This document shows, one piece after another, positions 1-5,745 of a stretch of 9,439 bases of DNA. Within the stretch, counting starts at the first letter, position 1, and every line of letters starts with the position of its first letter. Under the pieces are notes generated by a model. It did not search any database and had not been told where the DNA came from. It was given only the letters and a program-made list of their open reading frames with translations. The stretch comes from an uncultured Bacilli bacterium (GTDB taxonomy: Bacteria > Bacillota_I > Bacilli_A > RF39 > UBA660), in contig CALWAA010000031.1 of assembly GCA_944372725.1 (NCBI GenBank), positions 1-9,439 of the forward strand, given 5' to 3'. A program made the translations under genes and the position numbers.

Positions 1-59
1 GCAACAACAACGATTACTATCGAAGATATAAGTAATGCAATATATTTTTTGTTGTTCAA
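1..59 (-). CDS. Start of a signal-peptide protein (partial, runs off the left edge)
   Basis: Only the first 19 codons are in the window. A TTG start at 59-57 opens a frame reading MNNKKYIALLISSIVIVVV: a short Lys-containing N-region followed by an unbroken hydrophobic stretch, as in a Sec signal peptide or N-terminal membrane anchor. TTG is chosen because a GGTG ribosome site (66-69) lies about 6 bases upstream, and a good promoter (88-116) lies upstream of that. The next gene upstream on this strand also encodes an N-terminally anchored or secreted protein, so this may be a cluster of surface proteins. The function cannot be judged from so few residues. Confidence 0.55.
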   Translation of the reverse strand, partial: MNNKKYIALLISSIVIVVV

Positions 60-87
60 TTTTATCACCACTATCTCACTATATTAC

Positions 88-116
88 ATTATATAGTATT
101 TTTTTTATTTTGAAAA
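88..116 (-). promoter_or_regulatory. Sigma-A promoter of the left-edge gene
   Basis: On the minus strand, -35 TTTTCA (116-111) and -10 TATAAT (93-88) are separated by 17 bases. Transcription would begin near 81, giving a leader of about 22 bases that contains the ribosome site and the TTG start at 59. The promoter lies just after the terminator of the upstream secreted-protein gene, so the two genes appear to be separate units. Confidence 0.6.
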
Positions 117-125
117 GAGGAAAAA

Positions 126-152
126 TTAAAAAACTTCCAAAATGGGAAGTTT
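126..152 (-). terminator. Rho-independent terminator of the secreted-protein gene
   Basis: The minus strand carries an 8-bp perfect stem, AAACTTCC (152-145) with GGAAGTTT (138-131), and a 6-base loop, running straight into a T-rich tract. The TAA stop of the upstream gene (153-151) lies partly inside the stem, a compact arrangement. Confidence 0.85.
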
Positions 153-756
153 ACATATAACTATATACTAATACCCTACCTGTAAAGGTTTGATTCATAA
201 TATCAGTGTTAGCATTTTCATCTATCCATAAATATAAATTATAAGTGATTGATTCCCCAGGGGCAAGAGTACCAGTTACTAAATTATAACTAGCATCTAA
301 ATCATAGGTTGTTTTAATCGAATCACCAAAATCATATGGCGTTGCACTTCCAAGTAAACCACTTGTTCCAGCAACGGCTGATGGGCTTGTTTCATTTAAT
401 TTGTATCTTAATACAGATAATGGTAAATTCGATACATTTGATGTTAGTGTATTTAATGTAACTACATAATTAATAGGATTACTAGCATTTTCACTTGTAC
501 AAGTATTGGTAATAGTAAATTCATATGGTTGTAATTTTTTTAGGGCATTTGCTTCACTCATCGGATATGTTGCTGGTAAATTAATAGAACCATTAGGGCC
601 CTCTGTATAGGAAACATCAAAACAAGTTGTCGAAATTTCATTTGGATTTTCTTGCGTACTTGCTATAGAATAATAAGAATAACTAGTTCCAATTGTAATG
701 GTAACTAAAATCATAATTGTAAGTATTCCTAAAGTTACTTTATAACCGCTTCTCAT
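151..756 (-). CDS. Secreted or anchored surface protein, probably beta-rich
   Basis: The 201-residue protein starts with a short basic N-region (MRSGYK) and a hydrophobic segment at about residues 7-24, then SYSYYS, as in an uncleaved anchor or Sec signal peptide. There is no lipobox cysteine. The mature part is rich in Thr, Ser and Asn with alternating hydrophobic residues, which suggests a beta-sandwich. It has only two cysteines, Cys45 and Cys86 (in TNTCTS), which could form a disulfide outside the cell. The pattern 'CFDVSYTEG ... YPMSEANALKKLQPYEFTITNTC ... YNLYLWID ... FTGRVLVYS' resembles, from memory, unnamed secreted proteins common in uncultured gut Bacilli and loosely like TasA/camelysin proteins; that kinship is not proven. 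The ATG at 756 has AGGTG 5 bases upstream and its own promoter at 782-810. No sortase motif is seen at the C-terminus (ends VLVYSYM). Confidence 0.8.
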   Translation of the reverse strand: MRSGYKVTLGILTIMILVTITIGTSYSYYSIASTQENPNEISTTCFDVSYTEGPNGSINLPATYPMSEANALKKLQPYEFTITNTCTSENASNPINYVVTLNTLTSNVSNLPLSVLRYKLNETSPSAVAGTSGLLGSATPYDFGDSIKTTYDLDASYNLVTGTLAPGESITYNLYLWIDENANTDIMNQTFTGRVLVYSYM

Positions 757-781
757 ATTATCACCTATTTTACTATTTATA

Positions 782-810
782 ATTATAAGATATTTTTATC
801 ATTCTCACAA
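782..810 (-). promoter_or_regulatory. Promoter of the secreted-protein gene
   Basis: Minus-strand -35 TTGTGA (810-805), a 17-base spacer, and -10 TATAAT (787-782) occupy the 61-base gap after miaB. No terminator hairpin is visible between the miaB stop (818) and this promoter, so read-through from miaB is also possible. Confidence 0.6.
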
Positions 811-817
811 GTACTTT

Positions 818-2236
818 TTAATTATTTTTTATAAAAACTTCTTTTTTACCATCTAAACTAAAACTTTTAGCATCAGTAATATAAACATTTATTAATTTAC
901 CAATATCATCTTTGGCATCATCAATATTTACTAATTTCATTGTTTTTGTATAACCATATACTTTATTTTCGCCTTTTTCACTTGGACCTAATACTAATAC
1001 TTCTTCGGTTTTACCAATATATTCTTGGTTATGCTTTAAGCTATAGGAATTAATTAATTCATTTAATTCATGTAATCTATTCTCTTTTACTTCCATAGGA
1101 ATTGTATCTTTTATTTTAGATGCAGGTGTACCTTCTCTTGGTGAATAGATAAATGTAAAGGCACCGTCAAATTTACATGTATTTACTACATCTAAAGTTT
1201 CCTTAAAATCTTCATCCGTTTCATTTGGGAAGCCAACAATAATGTCCGTCGTAATACTTACTCCGGGAATTCTTTTTTTAATTTTATTATATAAAGTGAT
1301 ATACTCTTCTTTCGTGTAACGTCTACCCATTAATTTTAAAATTTTAGAGCTTCCACTTTGAAGTGGTAAGTGAATGTATGGCATGATGTTTTTATGTTCT
1401 GCAATTACATTAATCATCTCATCAGTAAAATCCCAAGGATGGCTTGTTACAAAACGAATTCTTGGAATACCTATCTTAGCTACATTTTCAAGAAGGGTTG
1501 CAAAATCATATTCTTCTTCTAGATCTTTCCCATAAGCATTTACATTTTGACCTAAAAGCGTAATCTCTAAATAACCTTTTTCTTTTAAGTCTTTTACTTC
1601 CCTCAAAATATCTTCCATTTTACGGCTTCTTTGTTTGCCTCTTGTAAAGGGAACAATACAATAGGTACAGAATTTGTCACATCCATACATAATATTTACC
1701 CATGCCGTAATCTTAGAGTCTCTTACATAATCCATATGTTCATAGACATTTCCTTCAATAGAATAAACTTCAATTTGTTGTTTTTTATTTTCTTCTAAAA
1801 TCATTTTGCCTAAATCATTGATATTATGAGTTCCAAAGACAATGTTTACAAATGGATATTTTTCCTTTAAGAGGCTAGCTACACTTTCCTCTTGTGGCAT
1901 ACATCCACCTATACATATGATTAAGTTAGGATTTTCTTTTTTCAAATGTTTACATCTTCCTAAGAAACCAAAGACTTTATCATGGGCATTTTCTCTAATT
2001 GCACATGTATTTAAAACGATAATGTCTGCTTCTTCTAAACTTGTAGTTTCCCTAAATCCGAGATTTTCTAAAATACCTTTTATTTCTTCAGAATCATGAA
2101 CATTCATTTGACAGCCATAAGTTCTTATAAAATATTTTTTATTTTTAAATTTATCACTTTTAATATTATTTGCATCTAAAAACTCTACTTTTTTATCTGT
2201 TCTTAAACGTGCTTGTTTCATATTTGGTAAATTCAT
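818..2236 (-). CDS. miaB: tRNA-2-methylthio-N6-dimethylallyladenosine synthase MiaB
   Basis: A radical-SAM methylthiotransferase that adds a methylthio group to C2 of i6A37 in tRNAs reading UNN codons; cytosolic, with two Fe4S4 clusters. The N-terminal UPF0004 domain carries the three cluster ligands Cys42 (RTYGCQMN), Cys78 (LNTCAIRE) and Cys112 (GGCMPQEE). The radical-SAM CxxxCxxC motif is Cys186, Cys190 and Cys193 (YGCDKFCTYC). The last 65 or so residues fit a TRAM RNA-binding domain. At 472 residues it matches normal MiaB length. I place the start at the ATG at 2236: an AAAGGG ribosome site (2246-2251) is about 9 bases from it, whereas it directly abuts the alternative in-frame ATG at 2245 (adding MII). 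The RTYGCQMNVHDSE signature fits MiaB better than MtaB or RimO. It lies downstream of the DUF3603-like gene with a 27-37 base gap and has its own candidate promoter. Confidence 0.96.
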   Translation of the reverse strand: MNLPNMKQARLRTDKKVEFLDANNIKSDKFKNKKYFIRTYGCQMNVHDSEEIKGILENLGFRETTSLEEADIIVLNTCAIRENAHDKVFGFLGRCKHLKKENPNLIICIGGCMPQEESVASLLKEKYPFVNIVFGTHNINDLGKMILEENKKQQIEVYSIEGNVYEHMDYVRDSKITAWVNIMYGCDKFCTYCIVPFTRGKQRSRKMEDILREVKDLKEKGYLEITLLGQNVNAYGKDLEEEYDFATLLENVAKIGIPRIRFVTSHPWDFTDEMINVIAEHKNIMPYIHLPLQSGSSKILKLMGRRYTKEEYITLYNKIKKRIPGVSITTDIIVGFPNETDEDFKETLDVVNTCKFDGAFTFIYSPREGTPASKIKDTIPMEVKENRLHELNELINSYSLKHNQEYIGKTEEVLVLGPSEKGENKVYGYTKTMKLVNIDDAKDDIGKLINVYITDAKSFSLDGKKEVFIKNN

Positions 2237-2258
2237 TATAATCATCCCTTTAGGGAAT

Positions 2259-2267
2259 ATTATAACA
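2259..2267 (-). promoter_or_regulatory. Extended -10 promoter of miaB
   Basis: Minus-strand TGTTATAAT (2267-2259) is a TGn extended -10. The -35 position is poor (TACCAT), as is usual when the TGn is present. The predicted start near 2252 gives a leader of only about 16 bases containing AAAGGG. A small palindrome, CCCTTTAGGG (2246-2255), includes that ribosome site. Confidence 0.45.
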
Positions 2268-2272
2268 GATTT

Positions 2273-2917
2273 CTAAACCTTATGGTATGATAATTTTATA
2301 ATATGATAAAGTTTTAGAATATCTTGGTCTATTTTTCTCTCTAAATCACTCTTTATTTGTTCATAAATATAGTCAATATCATTTATATTTTCCTTTTTAT
2401 ATTCATAATATAAATATTTTAATTTATCTATTTCTTTATTTTGGCATAAATTGTTGATTTCGAGTAAAATTAGTTTTTTAGCTTCTTTTTCTTGTCTTAA
2501 AGTTTGGTTCATTTCAATTTTTTTTATTATTTCATAATTAAAAGTTGTTTCTTTTATACCATATATTACTTCTAATATATTTAAATCATCATCTATCAGT
2601 AAGTTACTTCGGCTGATACTTAATCCTTCTTCGTTAAATTCTAGAGCAATTACATTTTTGGTATCAGTAAAAAGACTTGCATATTCAATTCTTTTAAAGT
2701 TTTTCTTATCACTTACTAACGTTTTATCTTTTATCATTTCTAAAAATTCTTTGTCTACTTTTACACTATTTTGTATGAAATCTAATAAAACTTTGTGTTT
2801 TACTTTCACTAAAGGAATTTTTTTTATTAATTCTAGATAATCATAATCGTTCCATTCATAAAATTCATAAGCTTCTTGTTCATTCCAATTTAGAAGACAA
2901 TCGTAGTAATAATTCAT
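2273..2917 (-). CDS. Uncharacterised protein resembling DUF3603
   Basis: The 214-residue protein is acidic and lysine-rich, with no signal peptide or membrane span. It opens with MNYYYDCLLNWNE and FYEWNDYDYLELIKKIPLV, followed by a line such as NVIALEFNEEGLSISRSNLLIDDDLNILEV. From memory this layout (N-terminal NW..FYEW..D..E...KIPL block, then 'i..d..G..i.RS.L...de....') resembles the DUF3603 proteins of Bacillus, whose function is unknown. The second half (about 130-214) looks alpha-helical and charged. The start is firm: ATG at 2917 with AAGGTGGA about 6 bases upstream. Its first 38 bases overlap the end of the small membrane-protein gene, which suggests coupled translation. The family call is from memory; a domain search would decide. 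Confidence 0.75.
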   Translation of the reverse strand: MNYYYDCLLNWNEQEAYEFYEWNDYDYLELIKKIPLVKVKHKVLLDFIQNSVKVDKEFLEMIKDKTLVSDKKNFKRIEYASLFTDTKNVIALEFNEEGLSISRSNLLIDDDLNILEVIYGIKETTFNYEIIKKIEMNQTLRQEKEAKKLILLEINNLCQNKEIDKLKYLYYEYKKENINDIDYIYEQIKSDLERKIDQDILKLYHIIKLSYHKV

Positions 2918-3116
2918 TTTTAATCCACCTTTCTAGTGATAAAGCAATACAAATTATTCCTATTAATATTAACCATACTTCTACTTTCCTACTTATAAAT
3001 TTAACAAAATCAAAGAAACTATACCCTATTGTTAGTAAATTTAAGTAAATTATGAAAAAAAATAGACCAATACTTGTTAAAATGATACCTAATATGTAAA
3101 GTAAGAAGCGAAACAC
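2880..3116 (-). CDS. Small two-helix membrane protein
   Basis: A 78-residue protein with two predicted transmembrane helices, about residues 5-30 (FLLYILGIILTSIGLFFFII) and 46-60 (EVWLILIGIICIAL), joined by a basic loop (KFISRK) and ending in a charged tail. I recognise no family. The frame can be opened by a TTG at 3152, but that has no ribosome site; the GTG at 3116 has AAGGG (3125-3129) 8 bases upstream, so I choose GTG. The UGA stop at 2880 lies inside the next gene (38-base overlap), so the two are probably co-transcribed and coupled. It diverges from uppP across a very short gap. Confidence 0.65.
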   Translation of the reverse strand: MFRFLLYILGIILTSIGLFFFIIYLNLLTIGYSFFDFVKFISRKVEVWLILIGIICIALSLERWIKNELLLRLSSKLE

Positions 3117-3157
3117 GACACTCACCCTTATAATTTTATTTCTTAAATTCAAAAAAT

Positions 3158-3167
3158 ATTATATAAT
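3158..3167. promoter_or_regulatory. Palindromic -10 shared by divergent genes (candidate)
   Basis: ATTATATAAT reads the same on both strands and gives TATAAT toward uppP (3162-3167) and TATAAT toward the small membrane-protein gene (3163-3158). Neither direction has a good -35 at 16-18 bases. Toward uppP the start point would fall near 3173, leaving an extremely short leader that cuts into the ribosome site. Toward the membrane gene the leader would be about 35 bases. Confidence 0.35.
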
Positions 3168-3183
3168 TAAGTAGGTGAAGAAA

Positions 3184-3996
3184 ATGAATTATTTAGTTTA
3201 TATTATTTTAGGTATTATACAAGGTTTTACAGAACCTATACCAGTCTCATCTAGTGGGCATATTTTTCTTTTTAAAAACATTTTTAATAATGATATGTTT
3301 AACGATTTAAATTTTGAGATAGTATCCAATTTTGGTTCTTTCCTTGCTATTTTGTTTATTTTCAGAAAAGAAGTGTGGGATTTAATAACGGCTTTCTTCT
3401 CTTATATTTTTAAGAAAGAGACGAGAGAGAAAAATAAAAAGAAGTTTAAATACTGTCTATTTATTATTGTATCAACTATTCCAATTGGAATTGCTGGATT
3501 ACTTCTTAAAGATTTTATCGAAGAAAAACTTCAAAATATTATGCTTTTAGGGGTTGCATTCTTGTTTACCGCCTTTATGTTACTCCTTGTTAAAAATAAA
3601 AATGGAAAAAAAGAAGATTATGATATTACTTTAAAAGATGCCTTAATTATTGGAATATTTCAAATAGTAGCATTATTCCCTGGTATTAGTCGGAGTGGAA
3701 CTACCCTGGTACTCTGCCTACTTGTTGGTATGAGTAGAAGTACAGCCCTAAAATATACATTTATTTTGTATTTCCCTATTAGTGTGGGTACCATGTTACT
3801 TGGAGTTAAAGATATTATAGATGCTGGAAACTTAAGTACCGTTCTTCTTCCCTACTTTTTAGGTATGGTGGCAGCTTGTATTGTAACCTATTTTTCATAC
3901 GTTTGGTTAAGCGAGATTGTAAAACGGGGTAACTTGTGGAAATTTAGTATTTATTGTGTTTGTTTAGCAGTATTTATCTTTATTTATTTTAGATAG
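3184..3996 (+). CDS. uppP: Undecaprenyl-diphosphate phosphatase UppP (BacA)
   Basis: An integral membrane phosphatase that converts undecaprenyl pyrophosphate to undecaprenyl phosphate, recycling the lipid carrier for peptidoglycan and other wall polymers; it also confers bacitracin tolerance. Both family motifs are present: (E/Q)xxxE as Gln13-GFT-Glu17 followed by PVSSSGH with His26, and PGxSRSxxT at residues 166-174 with Arg170. Around eight hydrophobic segments fit the family fold, and 270 residues is the standard length. A GTG at 3175 could add three codons, but it overlaps the AGGTG ribosome site (3173-3177), so the ATG at 3184, 6 bases downstream of that site, is the better start. The gene is monocistronic: divergent from its left neighbour and closed by a terminator at 3995-4020. 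Confidence 0.96.
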   Translation: MNYLVYIILGIIQGFTEPIPVSSSGHIFLFKNIFNNDMFNDLNFEIVSNFGSFLAILFIFRKEVWDLITAFFSYIFKKETREKNKKKFKYCLFIIVSTIPIGIAGLLLKDFIEEKLQNIMLLGVAFLFTAFMLLLVKNKNGKKEDYDITLKDALIIGIFQIVALFPGISRSGTTLVLCLLVGMSRSTALKYTFILYFPISVGTMLLGVKDIIDAGNLSTVLLPYFLGMVAACIVTYFSYVWLSEIVKRGNLWKFSIYCVCLAVFIFIYFR

Positions 3997-4020
3997 CACT
4001 TTAATTTAAAGTGTTTTTTT
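3995..4020 (+). terminator. Rho-independent terminator of uppP
   Basis: CACTTT (3997-4002) pairs with AAAGTG (4008-4013) around an AATTT loop, followed by seven T's (4014-4020). It starts at the uppP stop codon. Confidence 0.85.
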
Positions 4021-4056
4021 CTTTTATGTAGAGTTCTACATCATTGCTTTTTAAAA
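4021..4056 (+). repeat. Direct repeat, left copy
   Basis: A 36-base segment that matches 4971-5006 at 30 of 36 positions without gaps, 950 bases apart. It begins directly after the T-tract of the uppP terminator. This copy contains a 16-base near-palindrome (4026-4041) with 7-base arms ATGTAGA and TCTACAT around GT; the right copy has lost the symmetry. Confidence 0.6.
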
Positions 4057-4104
4057 CTTTTTCAAACCACTTGACACCGTTCGACAAAATTTAGTGTTTT
4101 CTTG

Positions 4105-4130
4105 TGTTAAGATAGAAAATAAATCTTAAC
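4105..4130 (+). promoter_or_regulatory. Extended -10 promoter and inverted repeat of the rpn gene
   Basis: TGT-TAAGAT (4105-4113) is an extended -10. It sits in a perfect inverted repeat: GTTAAGAT (4106-4113) and ATCTTAAC (4123-4130), 9 bases apart. The predicted start near 4120 falls in the spacer, so the repeat spans -10 and start point, a typical position for a repressor operator. TTGACA (4071-4076) and TCGACA (4081-4086) lie upstream but at 31 and 21 bases, too far to be normal -35 boxes. The ribosome site AGGAGG follows at 4134-4139. Confidence 0.45.
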
Positions 4131-4145
4131 GAAAGGAGGAAACTC

Positions 4146-4964
4146 ATGCAAACAGACACATTTGTTAATTTGACTAATGATATATTATTTAAATATGTTT
4201 TTAGTCATAAAGAAATAGTTACAGATTTACTTACTTCTTTCTTTGATTATATAGGAACATCTAAGAAAATAAAAAGCATTCAAGTTTTTAAAGATTATCC
4301 TATTTATGGAAAAAATCTAGAAGACAAAGTATTCTTTGGTGATATTGTTGCTATCTTAGATACTGGTGAAATTGTATCTATAGAAATGTACAACAATAAG
4401 TTTGGAAAAGAAGAATACATGAAAAGCGCATCTTACTTATCTAGATTGTTTGGTAATCAATTAAAAAAAGGGAATACCTATAAGCATACTAAAAAAGTAT
4501 ATAGTATTAACTTTATTTTTGGAAATTATGCAAATGAAAATAGAGAAGTAGTAAATGACTATGGCTTCATAAGAAAAGTAAGTAATCCTAACTTAAACAA
4601 TGAATTTATTAATCTGTATCTCATAAGGCTTGATAAAATCAAGAAAATAGTATACAATGTTAATGAAAAGAAATTAATAAGGTGGGGTAAATTTATGATA
4701 TCCGAAAATATGAAAGAAATGAAGCAAATGGGAAAGGATGATGAAGCAATGGAACAATCAATCGCTTATGTTCAAGAATTTTTAAAAGAAAATGGTACTA
4801 CATGGCAAGATAAACTAAATTATGAAAAAAATAAAAGTCATGATGAAGGTCGAGAAGAAAATCAGATTGAAACTGCTAGAAATATGCTTAAGGATAATAT
4901 GGATATTAAAGAAATTTCTAAGTATACCGGCTTAAGCCAAATTGAAATTGAAGCATTAAAATAG
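4146..4964 (+). CDS. Rpn-family PD-(D/E)XK nuclease / putative transposase-like protein
   Basis: The 272-residue protein begins with LTNDILFKYVFSHKEIVTDLL, typical of the Rpn / 'PD-(D/E)XK nuclease family transposase' group (recombination-promoting nucleases in E. coli; some act in phage defence). The likely catalytic block is GDIVAI with Asp66 and SIEMYNNK with Glu80, 14 residues apart. Most relatives I recall have E-x-Q there (IEMQ); here the third position is Tyr82, so activity is not certain. A central alpha/beta part with 'YSINFIFGN' follows, then a charged helical linker (about 190-235) and the usual tail IETARNMLKDNMDIKEISKYTGLSQIEIEAL, a helix-turn-helix-like end. The start is firm: ATG at 4146 with AGGAGG 6 bases upstream. 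It stands alone, flanked by direct repeats (4021-4056, 4971-5006), with its own promoter and terminator, and looks like an independently moving accessory gene. Confidence 0.85.
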   Translation: MQTDTFVNLTNDILFKYVFSHKEIVTDLLTSFFDYIGTSKKIKSIQVFKDYPIYGKNLEDKVFFGDIVAILDTGEIVSIEMYNNKFGKEEYMKSASYLSRLFGNQLKKGNTYKHTKKVYSINFIFGNYANENREVVNDYGFIRKVSNPNLNNEFINLYLIRLDKIKKIVYNVNEKKLIRWGKFMISENMKEMKQMGKDDEAMEQSIAYVQEFLKENGTTWQDKLNYEKNKSHDEGREENQIETARNMLKDNMDIKEISKYTGLSQIEIEALK

Positions 4965-4975
4965 TGCTTCTTTTT
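4950..4975 (+). terminator. Rho-independent terminator of the rpn gene
   Basis: GAAGCA (4950-4955) pairs with TGCTTC (4965-4970), followed by TTTTT (4971-4975). The TAG stop codon (4962-4964) lies in the loop, so the last codons form the left arm. Confidence 0.8.
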
Positions 4976-5006
4976 ATGTAGAGTTATACTTCTTTTCTTG
5001 TTAAAA
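4971..5006 (+). repeat. Direct repeat, right copy
   Basis: Matches 4021-4056 at 30 of 36 positions with no gaps; the longest exact shared block is TTTTATGTAGAGTT, and both end in TTAAAA. It begins in the T-tract of the rpn terminator, as the left copy begins right after that of the uppP terminator. Confidence 0.6.
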
Positions 5007-5025
5007 AAAAATTCCTTTCGGAATT
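5003..5025 (-). terminator. Rho-independent terminator of the HD-domain gene
   Basis: On the minus strand, AATTCC (5025-5020), a GAAA tetraloop, GGAATT (5015-5010) and then a run of T's down to 5003. The gene's TAA stop overlaps the stem. On the plus strand the hairpin is followed by a weaker T-rich stretch, so it may also catch read-through from the convergent rpn gene. Confidence 0.85.
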
Positions 5026-5569
5026 AATTTTTAAATAAGATAATATTAAATACAAGTAATACTGCTACATTAAAAGCATAAGTAAATTGGAATCTTTCAC
5101 ATTCAACTAGGGATACTAAAAGGTCAGATAAGCAAATAATCCATCCTTCTTTACTTTTCGGTTTAAATTCTTTTACACTGGCTTTTTCATGTCTATTTAC
5201 AAAAGGAAAAATCTTTTTTATTAAAACATGATGAAACATATGTGTTTTAATGGCTTCAGCTTCTATATCGGTTACATTGAAGTACTTTTTAGCATTGTTA
5301 GATGCCGTAACTGGATGTCTAAGGTATGAATTTTCTGGACTTTCTTTACGTGTACCAAAAAAGAAATCGTGAAGAAGTCCTGCTCTAGATACACTTCTTA
5401 AATCAGCCTTAAAAAACTTTCCTAATTTATAACTTAATTTAGCAACTCTTAAGGAATGCTCATATTTGCTTGTTCCGTGATGCAAATCCTTTTTTGTTTC
5501 TAAAAAATATTCATTTTCTAATATATCACACACAAACTCTTCAAACTCGCATTTTGACCGTTTTGTCAT
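5024..5569 (-). CDS. HD-domain metal-dependent phosphohydrolase
   Basis: The 181-residue protein carries an HD superfamily core: His38 (KYEHSLRVA), His67-Asp68 (GLLHDFF), His85 (LRHPVTAS), His110 with His113/114 (KTHMFHH) and Asp149 (CLSDLLVS). The order H...HD...H...H...D is that of HD proteins with a two-metal site, such as the Ap4A hydrolase YqeK, so a nucleotide or other phosphoester hydrolase is likely; the substrate cannot be named. The last 20 residues (about 161-180, FTYAFNVAVLLVFNIILF) are hydrophobic and could be a membrane anchor, which YqeK lacks. The ATG at 5569 has TAGGAG about 8 bases upstream and a near-perfect promoter at 5605-5633. It is monocistronic, downstream of clpB but separated from it by two terminators. 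Confidence 0.85.
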   Translation of the reverse strand: MTKRSKCEFEEFVCDILENEYFLETKKDLHHGTSKYEHSLRVAKLSYKLGKFFKADLRSVSRAGLLHDFFFGTRKESPENSYLRHPVTASNNAKKYFNVTDIEAEAIKTHMFHHVLIKKIFPFVNRHEKASVKEFKPKSKEGWIICLSDLLVSLVECERFQFTYAFNVAVLLVFNIILFKN

Positions 5570-5604
5570 TTCTTCAACTCCTAAACTCTTTCGCGACTAT
5601 TACC

Positions 5605-5633
5605 ATTATAGTAAAATATACTCTTTTTGTAAA
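5605..5633 (-). promoter_or_regulatory. Sigma-A promoter of the HD-domain gene
   Basis: Minus-strand TTTACA (5633-5628), a 17-base spacer, and TATAAT (5610-5605). The predicted start near 5598 gives a leader of about 28 bases. Confidence 0.8.
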
Positions 5634-5676
5634 GGATAAATGCTTCATTTTTTACTATAAAATTTTTCACGAATTT

Positions 5677-5704
5677 AAAAATAAGTCCATTAGGGCTTAT
5701 TTTT
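5677..5704. terminator. Strong, probably bidirectional terminator hairpin
   Basis: AAAAATAAGTCC (5677-5688), loop ATTA, and GGGCTTATTTTT (5693-5704) form a 12-bp stem with one G-T pair. The stem itself ends in five T's on both strands. On the minus strand it closes the short unit that begins at the promoter 5746-5774 and insulates the HD gene. Confidence 0.75.
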
Positions 5705-5739
5705 GTGTTATTTACAACCCCCTTTAATTGCTCATAACT
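5677..5739 (-). ncRNA. Candidate small RNA, about 63 nt
   Basis: A fully consensus promoter (5746-5774) and a strong terminator (5704-5677) on the same strand define a transcript of about 63 bases with no gene in it. The only open frame starting in its 5' part is ATG-AGC-AAT-stop, and a MDLFLNS frame at the terminator has no ribosome site and runs past the hairpin. The 5' part contains a purine-rich AAAGGGGG, which could base-pair with targets or ribosomes, and short GTTAT/ATAAC arms. It could instead be an abortive leader or an attenuator of the HD gene. I do not recognise a known RNA family. Confidence 0.4.
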
Positions 5740-5745
5740 GTTTTA

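Noticed and set aside
1842..2099. Plus-strand open frame of 85 codons inside miaB
   Set aside because: Antisense shadow of a strongly conserved gene; no ribosome site or family resemblance.
3117..3152. Longer form of the small membrane protein starting at the TTG at 3152
   Set aside because: No ribosome site precedes the TTG, while the GTG at 3116 has AAGGG at good spacing.
4071..4086. TTGACA (4071) and TCGACA (4081) as -35 boxes of the rpn gene
   Set aside because: No TATAAT-like hexamer lies 16-18 bases downstream of either; the extended -10 at 4105-4113 is 31 and 21 bases away.
5470..5727. Plus-strand open frame overlapping the HD gene start and its promoter
   Set aside because: Antisense to a conserved gene, passes through promoter and terminator signals of the minus strand, no ribosome site.
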